Under the pieces are notes generated by a model, which worked only from the letters and a program-made list of their open reading frames with translations, was not told the origin of the DNA and searched no databases. The position numbers and the translations under genes were made by a program. From positions 1,488,001 to 1,552,000 of the forward strand of contig VJWN01000004.1 of NCBI GenBank assembly GCA_007644065.1: DNA of 64,000 bases, given 5' to 3'. The stretch is from Margaritispora aquatica. Taxonomy: Eukaryota > Ascomycota > Leotiomycetes > Helotiales > Discinellaceae. This document shows, one piece after another, positions 46,902 through 57,913 of this stretch (positions are counted from its first letter, which is position 1; every line of letters starts with the position of its first letter).

Positions 46902-47618
46902 TTATATTGGTGGAAGGTGAGGGCTTCGCAGAATGTCACCCATGTCCCTCTCAAACTCAGCCACCCCAGCAGCCGTGAAGCAACTTGCAAGACCGAACTT
47001 AGCTTCTTCGGCTATCTGACCAAACAGAGCGCGATGGCTGTTAACGGCAGAAATATGGCAGTCATATGGAATGAGGCAGCCGAGTCGAGGAGGATAACGA
47101 AGTTGACCCGTGGTATCTCTAACCTTGAAATCCAATTCTTTTCCATCTGCAACTCGCACAAGCTCCAAACCATCCACAAATGGTTTCCAGGGGATATTCG
47201 GATCTTGAGGTGCTCCAGATCTGAGAGCAATCCACAGCTGACGCAGTGTCCGAGATTCCGCTAGATACTCAAACGCTTGCTTCGAGGTGCCCAAGCTATC
47301 TGCATGAAGATCAAGCTTCACGGCAAACACATACTGTCTAGCGAACGGACCAATTCCCCTCAAACGATAAATCATGTCTGAGGCTGAACTGAAGACAAAT
47401 CTTTTACGGGTGATGTAATATTCGATAATTTCTTTATGGAGAGCCTTGCAAGTTTGTATCAATTGTTTTAGCGTAAAATTCATTTTGTGGTTCTGCCAGA
47501 ACAATAGGGATGATTGGTCCCAAGGCTCATCGTTATAGATTCCATAAAGGTAGGACCAGATCAGATGACGTGTCTCGGGTGGTAGGTCGAGGAGGGATGG
47601 TGGAGTTGAGGTTGTCAT
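46902..47618 (-). CDS. 2EXR-like (F-box-like) protein, paralogue 3
   Basis: Single exon, 238 aa from the ATG at 47618. It starts almost directly with the motif 'LLDLPPETRHLIWSYLYGIY', then 'LIQTCKALHKEIIEYYITR', 'GPFARQYVFAVKLDLHAD', 'AFEYLAESRTLRQLWIAL', 'GLELVRVADGKELDFKVRDT' and the C-terminal 'EFERDMGDILRSPH'. Closest in layout to the copy at 50874. Lies within an AT-rich region. Function unknown. Confidence 0.72.
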   Translation of the reverse strand: MTTSTPPSLLDLPPETRHLIWSYLYGIYNDEPWDQSSLLFWQNHKMNFTLKQLIQTCKALHKEIIEYYITRKRFVFSSASDMIYRLRGIGPFARQYVFAVKLDLHADSLGTSKQAFEYLAESRTLRQLWIALRSGAPQDPNIPWKPFVDGLELVRVADGKELDFKVRDTTGQLRYPPRLGCLIPYDCHISAVNSHRALFGQIAEEAKFGLASCFTAAGVAEFERDMGDILRSPHLPPI

Positions 47619-48915
47619 TGTCGCTGGAGTTGTTTGACACAGAGAAGGTAATCTTACGTAAAGTGCAAGAGGATTGTAGATTTGTATTTCGTATTGATCT
47701 TGGACTGATATTGACTGCTGTTGGAGTAAAAGACTATCAATAGTAAAGTGTCATCTTATGGTATTTTAATACAAGATGAACAATCAAATCCAAGGCAAAC
47801 GAACCTCTACCCAGAACTTTCAAGACAGCTTTCGCTTAGTCTTCCAAACTAAAGCTTAATGTTTCTCCTTAGAGTAGGCCTCTGAAACAAAGAGGAAGAA
47901 TCCTAAAGTATACAAATAAAAGTAAAAGAACTAGTGCTAAGCTTGTGTTTCGTTCTAATCCAATGTCTTCTACACACAACAGACTTTACTTCTACTTGCC
48001 TACTTATTTCAATCGCTTGAAAGGATTATATTAAACGAATCGCGATAGAACTATACTTCTAGGGCTCTTTGATAAATTGATAATGAATCCTTAATAAGGC
48101 GTATCAGACTGGATGTGCAAACTTCTCAATCACCTGAGGCCTGAAAACCTCATCGGGTGCCTAGAATACCTTATTCCATTGTAGGGAGCACAGCATTAAG
48201 TTATACTAAACAATGTGATTAATTTACATTCATTCAACCTCCGCTCAGTGACATCATGTGTTTGATCACATCATCCTTACATTCTGCACGTCGTCTGATC
48301 AGCAGTGCATGAATATCGGCTTTATACTGGAAAGTCTATCTCAATCCCAAATGGGTGTTGCGATCATCAAACGATAGAATAACCTTAAAATAGACTTTGC
48401 ATGGTAGTGACTAGTGGGGCTTTCTGTTCTTGTATTGTTTGAAATTAACTAGACTCTGCCCTATTGCTATAATTGAGACTATTATGAATATATCACAAAG
48501 GCTCTATGACTTGAAAATGCTTTGCTACACTACCAAACTATGAAAGAAGAGGTAAAATGGTTATCGTATATTGACTGGGCAATTTTGAACTCACTTGATC
48601 TACAATTAAATGGAATCTATTTTTTCTTATTTTTTAAGATGACCACCCGCGACTCACCACCAACACAATTATACTTCCTTTAACTTTGATCCCAAGCATC
48701 TCATTTCTCCAACTATCTTGAAAATCGACCATCTATAATATGAGTGTATGTCTCTTACTCTGATTGTCTAAATGTTCTATTACATAAAAGACTGATGATC
48801 ATCTGCTCTTCTTTCGTATTTTCACCATCATCATCAACGCCTTCTTTCCATTCACTCGAATATCTCACGCTCGTTTTCACTCACCAGTCACGTAACCAGA
48901 CAACAGTAATTCATA
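47619..48915. other. AT-rich intergenic
   Basis: About 1.3 kb, AT-rich, no gene recognised. An ATG at 48739 followed by a good GTATGT donor could be an alternative first exon of the next gene. Confidence 0.4.
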
Positions 48916-49726
48916 ATGCATTTTCCCAAGATTTTCTTCCAGCTTTGCTCAGCCTTGCTACAGCTTCTGTACTCACATCCAATCTGCAGGCTAGAGAATC
49001 TGATGTTGCCCTCGACAAGCGAGCCAGTGCAATGATCTGGGGCGGCAAAGGAGTAAGTCCACAGCATCAGGTCCAAATTCGTGCGCAAATGCTGATCCCT
49101 CACATCAGACCTCCCCTGTTGTACTTGGAAGTGCTAGTTTTGTTGTTCGCGACGAATCATCTATCACTGCCAATCTGGAAAGTCGCGCTCGCAGTGGCGC
49201 TGGCATTGCAATTCGTACTGCGGTCAAGCTTGGTATGCAACTAGCTAATGAACTTGCCAATTGGAATTCTGTAGGATTTCCCCAGTTGTGTCAACCTTCG
49301 GGTACTGAAATAAATTAGGCGTGTCGAACTTTTACCCAAGAGACCACCAACAATATGTGGAAGAACAACCCGGACTCTGCGTACTTCGCAGCTGCCATAT
49401 GCTACAACAAAGGCTACAATGTCAAAGATCGGGCTGGAATCTCTGAGGTGGTCAGCCAGAAGCTTTCAACTGGTTTACTGAACACCGAGTATGTCTCAAG
49501 CATGGTCCTCGAGTCACAAACAGCTGATTCATTGATATGATAGTTATGATTGCATGTATATGTCTGACAACAATGCTTTCTGGACTGCTGGAGATGGAGG
49601 ATATGAGAATGTAAGTTTTGAGCCATGCATCTTGCTAGATGTTTTACGAATAATTAGTAGCTTGCATATGTCTACGATGGTAATCGTTGCAGCTTCGATG
49701 GAAATACTGGGGATTTGACTTGCTAG
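48916..49726 (+). pseudogene. small secreted cysteine-containing protein, start disrupted or unresolved
   Basis: Exons ending at 49052, then 49109-49270, 49319-49488, 49544-49610 and 49661-49726 join in phase across four short canonical introns and end in a stop at 49724-49726. They give a protein of roughly 160 residues with a hydrophobic leader ('FLPALLSLATASVLTSNLQA'), a Kex2-like 'LDKR' site after a short propeptide, and about five cysteines in the mature part ('SACRTFTQE', 'ICYNKGY', 'YDCMYM', 'NRCSF', 'GDLTC'). The layout suggests a small secreted, possibly effector-like protein. The nearest ATG (48916) is in a different frame from the leader, so the gene carries a frameshift, starts at another exon (perhaps the ATG at 48739), or contains a sequencing error. 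No family recognised. Confidence 0.5.
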
Positions 49727-50873
49727 GGACAAGCGATGAAATAGGATAAGAGGGGGCAAAATGTAAGCAGACCGGAAATGAAAGTGTTATAAAGTATGAT
49801 CGATATTTCGCCCTGAGGTGCCCGTTCAGAATTCTATACTCCAGGAAATGTAGTGCAGAGAAGTGATAGAAAGTTTTAATGTGCTCCACAATGATTAATA
49901 TACGCCATGCGCTTAGTTGCTGTAATCTTTGTAGTTTTCTGCGACGGGTGTCTATAGTGGTCGTACTTCTGAAATCATGCAAGGCTAGGCTGTCTGGACT
50001 TTTCTAGACATCATAAAGCTCTCTTGTTCTCCTCGGTGCACAGCAGCTGTGACTTGTGAGTTGTTACTAGTTCATTGAACCTACCACACTCGAGTCAACT
50101 TTGGTGGGGTATGGCTCTCTAGGCAAGGACCGCCAGCATAAATGTGACTGCTGTTGCTTGCTTGATTGAAACGCAAATGTTTGGGAGAGAAAATCTTATT
50201 CCCTTCCTGAATATATGCATGATTTGCCTTCATCTTACTAAAAGGAAAACAACATTGTATTAAATCCGCCAAAGTCATTCCCACTTCTTGAAGTAACAGT
50301 AAACTCCGAGACATATTAAACACATGCTCACGACTAGTATGAGCAATAAAGATGCTTCTAGGTCTTTTTATACAATCGCGATTGCTATTTCATTGTCATG
50401 CAACTACGCGGATCACTACTCTGCAGGTGATAATCAAAGGCTTGAGAAGAGAAAGGAAGAGCCATTTCATTGATGATCACCTCCTAACAAAGAGATAAAA
50501 GATGAAGTTCTCTAAGGAAACTGCGACCCAGGAAGTGGTTAGGGATGGAGACACATGATTTGCTGACTAGAAGGCTCTACTCTTGGTCGTAAGAAGGAGG
50601 TAAGAGGACACTATCGGAATCTGATCTGGAAAACTCCATACATTAGATGTACATTTTACTAGACCCACGGGGCATATTTTAATCCTAACTGCATAGAATG
50701 AATGAGAATCTCTCCCTAGCTTTGTTGGCTGATTTCCTTGCCTATAAGAAGAGCAGTCATTCAGTTATCTCCAGCGGCCTACTTATAGATGAGAAAGCCT
50801 CTGAATTTGAAGTTTCAAGGCTTACCACTTCTGAAACTAGTTCTTCATCTTCTGCTTTCCAAGCTTCGAAAGA
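49727..50873. other. intergenic, no gene recognised
   Basis: About 1.1 kb between the small secreted protein and the next 2EXR-like gene; nothing supportable. Confidence 0.4.
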
Positions 50874-51650
50874 ATGTCGCTATCGAAGAGAAGATCCCTT
50901 CTTGATCTGCCTCCTGAGGTTCGCCTCATGATCTGGCCATATCTGTACTATGGGTCCACAAACTCGTGGACGCTGCATATGAGAAACACTCGAGCTCTGA
51001 GGAGCCTCTCGCGCACCTGCAAGCTCCTCCACAACGAAATATTGGCATACCACTACACCCATACCACTCTGATGTACAACTCAACAGATCAACTCAAAGC
51101 TCATTTGAGCGGAGCTGGTCCCCTAGTCAGACAATACATCTCTCACGTCAAATTAGATCTTGGGGGAGAGAATAGCGGAGTTGCATTCGAGCTCTTGGCC
51201 GAATCGACCCATCTGCGTCAGCTATGGTTAGCAGTGAGCTCTGACACAGCCGAGCATGATGGACTTCCACATGCCCCGGGCTTGGAGCTCGTGCGTGGAG
51301 CTGAAGGGCTGGATTTTGATTTCAAAGTTAGAGATGTATCAAGATATCTGGAATGGGATCGCCGAAGCACACAAATATTCTTCGACTCTCGATGTGGTCG
51401 TAACTGTAGATCATGGGCACCAGAGACTGCTCCGCTCGTCGAACTTTTTGATTGTCTGTTTTCACAACCCATTTCTGAATGGAAAGACACATATACTAGT
51501 AGTGATTTTGAGAAGAAGTATTATCGGGCACATAAGATAAGATATCAAGACAACTTTTCGGAAGCAGCAATCGCTAAGTTTGAGAAAGATATGGGAGCAG
51601 TGATTTGCGGTCCAAGACTGAGAGTAGAAGCAGATCGAGAAGTGAATTGA
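50874..51650 (+). CDS. 2EXR-like (F-box-like) protein, paralogue 4
   Basis: Single exon, 258 aa from the ATG at 50874. Blocks: 'SLLDLPPEVRLMIWPYLYYG', 'LSRTCKLLHNEILAYHYTH', 'GPLVRQYISHVKLDLGGE', 'AFELLAESTHLRQLWLAV', 'GLELVRGAEGLDFDFKVRDV' and C-terminal 'KFEKDMGAVICGPR'. It carries an insert of about 45 residues before the C-terminal block compared with the copy at 46902. Function unknown. Confidence 0.72.
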   Translation: MSLSKRRSLLDLPPEVRLMIWPYLYYGSTNSWTLHMRNTRALRSLSRTCKLLHNEILAYHYTHTTLMYNSTDQLKAHLSGAGPLVRQYISHVKLDLGGENSGVAFELLAESTHLRQLWLAVSSDTAEHDGLPHAPGLELVRGAEGLDFDFKVRDVSRYLEWDRRSTQIFFDSRCGRNCRSWAPETAPLVELFDCLFSQPISEWKDTYTSSDFEKKYYRAHKIRYQDNFSEAAIAKFEKDMGAVICGPRLRVEADREVN

Positions 51651-52412
51651 AGTGGAGGAAAAGGTTGAAAGTACTCTTCCAATTTAGACAGCAAATGTAA
51701 GGGGATTTAGCAATAAATGGTGGTGGAGGGTTCAAGGTTCTGTATTTGCCGAGATACAACTCTGGAAAGCAGAAGGAGAGAGCACGAACCAAAGAACTAA
51801 CGTTGCCTTCTCAGACGCGATGTGATTTTGTAATCTACTTAAAGACTTTGCGCTCATGTATCTCAGTCACGTGATATACTCGCTTGCGGTCTACCTGATT
51901 CCTGACAAAAGTTGGTTGTATCAAAAACAAAGATAAAACGTATGTATAAGAAACGGCAAAACTCCAGGACTCCCCCTCGGGAGTCCCTTAGAAACACTTC
52001 GATATGTGTTTTAAAGCTGTAGTGTCGAATGACCTTATCGGTGATGGTTGGCGCCATTGGTATTGATCCACCTCAAGACAACGTTGACCCGAACCTCGAC
52101 GCCTACCATTGCGCCATATGAGGCATGCCAGTTGTCTTGTGTTGAGATTAGAGGTCTAAGCTGCATATATGAACCTCAAAAGTGGTTTGTCGGATATGTG
52201 TACTTGAGTTGCACATTGAGGTTGTGCACAGGAAAGCTTCTAATTTAAAACTGAAGTATTGATTTCGTCATGGATGAGCCTATCTATCTGACTTTATACA
52301 TTCCAAACACCGGCCTTGCTATGCTACCATCCAATGCCTATTTTACAACTTTGTTATTACACACTGTTAGTATACAACCATGCTCGCAGTTCATGACATG
52401 AACTTGCTTCTC
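51651..52412. other. convergent 3' spacer
   Basis: About 0.8 kb between the convergent 2EXR-like gene and SLS1; nothing recognised. Confidence 0.5.
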
Positions 52413-55400
52413 TCATTTCTCCTCTTCCTCCTGCTGCTTTGATTCCTCAAGCACCTCACTGCTCTTTACACCATCCTTTGCATTCCCAATCTCAATTGGA
52501 ACTTTGTCTTGTAAGACTTCCTGCTCTTCTAGTTTTGTGAAGGCTCCATCATCATCGATAGATGTGGATTCAGCTGGCCGCCCTTTCCCGCGCTTCCCGT
52601 CTTCCACGGAGTCTCTTTCTAGCTGCTCCCCTGGAATGGCGGTGTTGGAATCGCTGTCTACGGAAGTGCTGCTTTCATTGTTTTCTGAAGGTCTATCAAA
52701 CTCATCTGATGAGCCTGATAGATACTCGGAACTGGCCATATCACCCAGGCTAACATTCCTGATACTGTCCTCCTCATCTTCACCTAGTTGTTGCCCACAA
52801 GCAACATCATTGAAATCGCCTTCACTTTGTTCTTTTTCGTGGTCTTCAATGTCACCCTCATCCTCTTCAAAATCGAGTAGCGCTAATTGATTTGCCACCT
52901 TTGTGTCTTCAAGAACTTTGCTGCCAACAATATCGCTCTCATTGCCAGGCACAGTGCTGATGCCGAGATGTTTAACAAAGTAATCAAACTTCATTCTAAC
53001 AGTGCCCGACATAGTCTCCTTCCTCCTGATGAGATCATACCCCCTGCTCAGAACGCGAACAAGTTTTGGAATACTGGGTACGAAATCCGAAGCTGTATTA
53101 GGATTTCCGCTTCCGAGGACATCAGCAAGACGATAGGCTGCCTTTATGAATGGTGCCTCATTGACCCGCTCGCCATCTTTGATGGGCCGCAATCGCAATT
53201 CAGCACGGGACCCAGCAGCTCTGCCACCTTTAATGGATGTATACTGTAGAAGCCATCCGTCCCATGAATATTCCAAAGAAGAGCGTATTTCAAGCCCAGC
53301 GTAGAGGTACTCAATCTCGCGGTTTTCAATTTTTGCATCCTGACCAAAGCCTAAGATTTTGATCCCTGGAACCATGATGAGATGATCCGAGATGGGGAAT
53401 TTGATGGTAGGGAATGGTTGGATTACACCACTCTCGAAATCAATCTTGCTGTCCTTGATATATTGCTTGACTTGTTTTAGATATCGATGGGTAAGCCGAC
53501 TAATTGTCAGTTGTTCAAATCTTGTGTCAACAAGATTATCGGGCAACATAACATCTGTCCTGGTGTCCAAAACAAGAGCCCGGATATCCTTCAACTTGGT
53601 GGCTTTCGTCGCAGGATCAATGTCGAAGCGCATCTCGATGGGAGGAAATGCTGAGATTGCATGTGGGCCAACAGAAAGTGGTCTCTTGGAAGTTCTAGCC
53701 TAATGAAGGCTGGATGTTAGTCTAGGTCCACCAAGACAGTCAGAGTAGTGGTAAGAAAGACGAGCGAGAACAAGCTTACAGTTCGAGGTTCCTCGGGCAT
53801 GAAGAATGGATTTGGTGAGAAACGCAAAATAAGAACATTTGCGATTTCTCCTGAGTTCCGTATCTTTACACTTGGGCTACTAAGAACTCCTGAAAGATTA
53901 GGAATATGGGTTGAAAAGGTGTGTCTCGGGTCATGCATTTGCTTCTCCATCTTAGGCGCCCAAGATTTTTCCTCCTCGTTTGTAGTTTCTTCATGCAAAA
54001 TGTTACCAATCAGCGCAGACGTCTCTGTAAAATACCGTTGATTCCAAATCTTGACCTTCCCAGATGCATTATCTTCTGGCTTTTCTAAATCCTGTTTGAT
54101 TGTAATTGGTTGTTCAGGGACCGCCAGACCTGGAGTTGGAGCTTCGAAGTCTTGTGGATTTCTATCTGGAGCATTCTGAGCTAGTGTTTTCTTCGCGGTG
54201 TTGAGGACAGGAGTTGGTGCTATCCATCTTGACCAGCTTCGGCATCTGTCATACCAAGGCAAAGACTTAGTCACGAAAGGAGAGCATTTAATGTAGCCGC
54301 TTTCTAGGGTGTCTGGCATTGTGTGCGCCAGTTGGGTTTTGACACGAATTGGCGAAGAGATGGCCGTTACGAGTAGTCGGCGCACATCGTTGGTCTTGGA
54401 TGAAGGATTCAAGGACTAACGCATAGGTTGTCAATACTGAAATATATGCAATTGCGGGTCTGGCTGAGCTTGAGAAGAGATTGTAGGAATACACTGCTTA
54501 CCTCTGGTTCTCTCAAATATGATACTTCGATCTGGTCGCATTAGCAAATACAATCAAACGCTACGGGAAAACTCACCAGGTTACCATCTTTCTTGAGGAT
54601 TGAAGATTGCGTAAGACGACCTAGTTCTTCCAGCATCGGTCGATCAAATCGTTGACTAAGGGTAGCCGAGTCATATACATGATCTGGAGTTTTAGGTAAC
54701 ACAAACTGTCTTAAATCAAGTGTCTCTCTCTCAATAGTGCTGAGCACAGCTTCTATCTCGCTGACAATCCAACTTCGCTTGTGCTGTAGAGTCGTTACAC
54801 GAAGTACATTCCGAGGACGGTAAACCTCCATTTTCTCATGCTCAAAAGTCAAGTCACGACTGCACATCTGTTCTAAAGGAGAAGGCGATCCCGCTACCAT
54901 CGTAAGCAAAATGATTTATCATAGGGAAAGTTTCGTACCTAACAAGAGTTCTAAGTCCTGTGGTTTAACTTCTATCTCAAACTGGCCAATACCTTCTGCC
55001 AGCTCGGGTAGCTCCACCTGCCAGCAATTTCGAATCAGACGAAGCACAACCCGTTGTTTGTTTGTATGTGAGTCTAGAAAATACCCTCTCATTGGGTCAT
55101 CGTCGAAGAGATGTTCGGCATCAGACATTCCTGGCAGCCAAGCGGTAGATCGCACAATGACAGACTCCTGAGCCTCATTTTCCCATGCAACCTCGTTAAT
55201 TTCTGATGCAGACCGGTTATATGTTTTGATGTATTTTTCTAGTTGGGATGTTGTGAATCCAGATTGTATCTTCCGTACCAGCACATTGATGTCGTCCCAA
55301 CTTGACGGCTCTTGACCAAATTTAGGTTTGAATGAGGTAATATTCTCATTCACTTCATTTTGGCCGACGAGCCCCCTTTCTTCCTTCAACTGTTGCTCTA

Positions 55401-55806
55401 TATCGATATGCTCTGCCAGTTGAGGTTTCAACGTAACTTTGTCATATGTATAGAAGTTGAATATCGTATCCCTAAGCACAATGGCCTTCGCAGGATCCTC
55501 AAGGCTTTTCGTATTAAGGTCTTCAATACCTGCTCTTCTCGAGTGGCCGTGATGCCCATAGAGCTTCCCAAAAGGTTGAGCGTGTACATTATCACCAGCG
55601 AATCTTGATTCCCTGCGAGATGATCGATTCCTGTAATTGTTCCTCTCAAGCTCTTCCTTCGTGGCTACCGAATAATTATGCGCAGTAGGAGATGAATTAC
55701 CAGAGGCATATCGAATCTGATTGAAAGATGCCGTGGCGGATCTTTTGGCGAGAGTATATCGACATCTCAAGCATATGTGCAAACCGGCGACCTTCCGAGT
55801 AATCAT
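52413..55806 (-). CDS. SLS1: Sls1-like mitochondrial gene-expression protein
   Basis: Five exons on the minus strand: 54939-55806, 54577-54893, 54502-54531, 53780-54415 and 52413-53699; introns of 45, 45, 86 and 80 nt; phases fit; 1045 aa. I prefer the Met at 55806 ('MITRKVAGLHICLRCRYTLA'), which begins a basic, hydroxylated mitochondrial presequence; the upstream in-frame ATG at 55869 would add an acidic leader. 'SLEDPAKAIVLRDTIFNFY' marks the start of the Sls1 N-terminal domain. The C-terminal third is very acidic and looks disordered. In yeast, Sls1 is an inner-membrane protein that couples mitochondrial transcription to translation. It is divergent from Nse3 with only about 240 bp between the starts. 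Confidence 0.8.
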
Positions 55807-56044
55807 GTATGCGACAATATTGTTTTGCTGTTCTCTCCTGTCCTCCAAAATTTCCAAAAGTTGATGCATCGATTCGGCACATCTTCGGCTGAGGGTTGAC
55901 CGAGCCTCAAATCGCGTTCAGTCGCGTCTCCCCAACATCAATCAATCAATGAGTTTCGGATAGAATTAAATATAGACCACAGGAAGCTATCATTGAATAA
56001 ATTCAAACCAACACCACAGCACATAAAACTTCACTATACTCATA
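55807..56044. promoter_or_regulatory. compact bidirectional promoter of SLS1 and NSE3
   Basis: About 240 bp separates divergent starts at 55806 and 56045, so the two genes must share regulatory DNA. Confidence 0.6.
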
Positions 56045-57199
56045 ATGCCATCTAGACGGCGTCAGACAGTGAGCTTTGCACTATTTCACACTCATAGTAT
56101 TCTTACGATTTCCAGGTTCAAGAGGAGGACGAGGACGAATCCGAGGAGGAGAGAAGACCAACACAAAACACGCAGAAAGGCCGAAGACGAGCACCTGTCT
56201 CGGACGATGAGGATGAAGATCAGGCAGAAGATGATGATGGTGATGAGATGGACGTTGATGGTGCCGAGCCTCAAGATCAAGTCGTGAAGAAGTTGGTTCG
56301 TTATGCTTTAGCTTGTGAATTTCAGCGAGTCAGAATAACTCGGACGGGGATGGCAGAGAAAGGTAGCTATATTACGTCGAAAAAGGTGCAAGAACTTACT
56401 TGAGGATAGCAATCGGTAAGCAACGGGGTGCTGGCTTCAAGCGGATTTTCGAAGCTGCGCAGAGGGACCTTAGAATCAAGTTTGGTATGGAGATGGTACC
56501 TTTACCTGCAAACGAAAAGGTCACAGTAAAGCAAAAGCGAGGTAATGTTCATGATGCTATTGAGTACGCAATGGTTTAACTTCCCCAGCTGCCGCAAAGT
56601 CGGGTGGTAACAACGCAAAATCCACCACGAGCGCATACATCCTTACCAGTATTCTTCCACCTGAATATAAATGCGGCTCGATCATGCCTCCTTCTATGAT
56701 CAACTCGTCAAAAGAGGAGGCCCAGTATATGGCTATGTGCACTACGATAGTAGCTCTTGTTTCGTTTACTGCAGGAGGCCTTCCAGATTATAAACTCAAT
56801 CAATATCTACAACGCGTCAACCTCGATACAAATACTCCTGTAGGAAACATTAAAGACACGCTCGCGCGCATGCGAAAGGACGGATATCTGAATCGTGTTG
56901 CTGAACAAAATGACAATGAGGAGACAGTAACTTGGCACGTTGGTCCAAGAGGCAAGACTGAGATCAGTAACAAGGCCATTCGAGGTTTTGTACATGAGAT
57001 TTATGGTGACAGAGCGCCAGAGGACCTGGACAAAAGACTCCAAAGAAGTTTAGGCATGGATGTTAAGAAGGTGGGTCTAACTAGGAATGAGGAAGCTGCT
57101 GCGGCGGCGGCAGCTGCAAATGGAGGTGCTGGTCCGAGTACTCAGGGAGGGCGAGCAAGGAGGAGAAGGCCTGCAGATGAAAGCGACGAAGATGATTAA
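56045..57199 (+). CDS. NSE3: Nse3, MAGE-domain subunit of the SMC5/6 complex
   Basis: Four exons: 56045-56068, 56116-56362, 56410-56541 and 56589-57199; three introns of 47 nt each; phases fit; 337 aa. An acidic N-terminal tract (residues about 10-60, 'QEEDEDESEEE', 'SDDEDEDQAEDDD') precedes the MAGE homology domain: 'VVKKLVRYALACEFQRVRIT', 'GFKRIFEAAQRDLRIKFGME', 'SAYILTSILPPEYKCGSIMP', 'GGLPDYKLNQYLQRVN' and 'TLARMRKDGYLNRV'. An Ala-rich stretch and an acidic end follow. With Nse1 and Nse4, Nse3 forms the kleisin-binding subcomplex of SMC5/6, needed for DNA repair and chromosome segregation in the nucleus. Confidence 0.9.
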
Positions 57200-57547
57200 T
57201 ATCTGTATGCGGATGACGGTGCATGAAAAGCTTGTCACCAAACGACACATAACATTCACGATGTATGAACTCTGTAACACGACCTTTCGAATGCAGCTGC
57301 AAAATAAGATGTAGTATCAATTTGCTTGACAATACTTTTCACTATGAGCTATTCTGGCTGTATCTTTTTAAAGTGTGGCCCTTGTGTGGGTATCAATGAC
57401 TAAACGCCTGTCTGAGGGAACCTCTGTCGCAAACTTATTCTGCTCCTCATTCGCCATGGGCTTGGTGCCAGCCATATTTCTCTAACCTCGTCAGAATCAA
57501 ACTGTTCCTCTTTTCTCTGTACAAGTAGACTGTATCTCCTGTTCTCA
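57200..57547. other. convergent 3' spacer
   Basis: About 350 bp between the convergent NSE3 and SF3b10 genes; no gene seen. Confidence 0.5.
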
Positions 57548-57913
57548 TCAATCATGCACCTCCGGCGGCTTGCCAACAGGCTGTATCATCTTCTATTGCC
57601 AGCATATTAGCAAAACTCCCGACCCAAAACTGTCCAACCACCCTTAAAACGTACTTCAATCATCTGTCCCCTAACCTTCTCCCTACACTCCCCCATACCG
57701 ATAGACATGTAACTCAGCAGCGCCGGGTGACCAACAAAAGATGCATAGCTGTCACGCTGGATGTTCGCAGACCATTCGTGGCGCGTAGTATCTGGATGGC
57801 CAGTTCCGACATAGCGGGCTTGCAGAGCCTCAAGCTGCTGCGTTGCGCGAAGTTTGTCGGCCTGTGTGGTATTAGTAAAGTGACTTGAGAGATTAAATGT
57901 GAGGACTTGCCAT
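57548..57913 (-). CDS. SF3b10, splicing factor 3B subunit 5
   Basis: Tiny three-exon gene on the minus strand: 57911-57913 (only the ATG), 57655-57861 and 57548-57592; 84 aa, close to the usual 85-86. The protein begins 'MADKLRATQQLEALQARYVG' and continues 'TGHPDTTRHEW', 'QRDSYASFVGHPALLSYMSI' and 'EKMIQPVGKPPEV', an unmistakable match to the SF3b10/Ysf3 family, a core piece of the U2 snRNP SF3b complex in branch-site recognition. Intron 1 (57862-57910) starts with GCAAGT rather than GT, contains TACTAAT and ends in CACAG; it directly follows the start codon. Intron 2 (57593-57654) is GT-AG. Reading straight through from the ATG gives only a five-codon frame, so simple ORF finders miss the gene. 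Confidence 0.92.
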
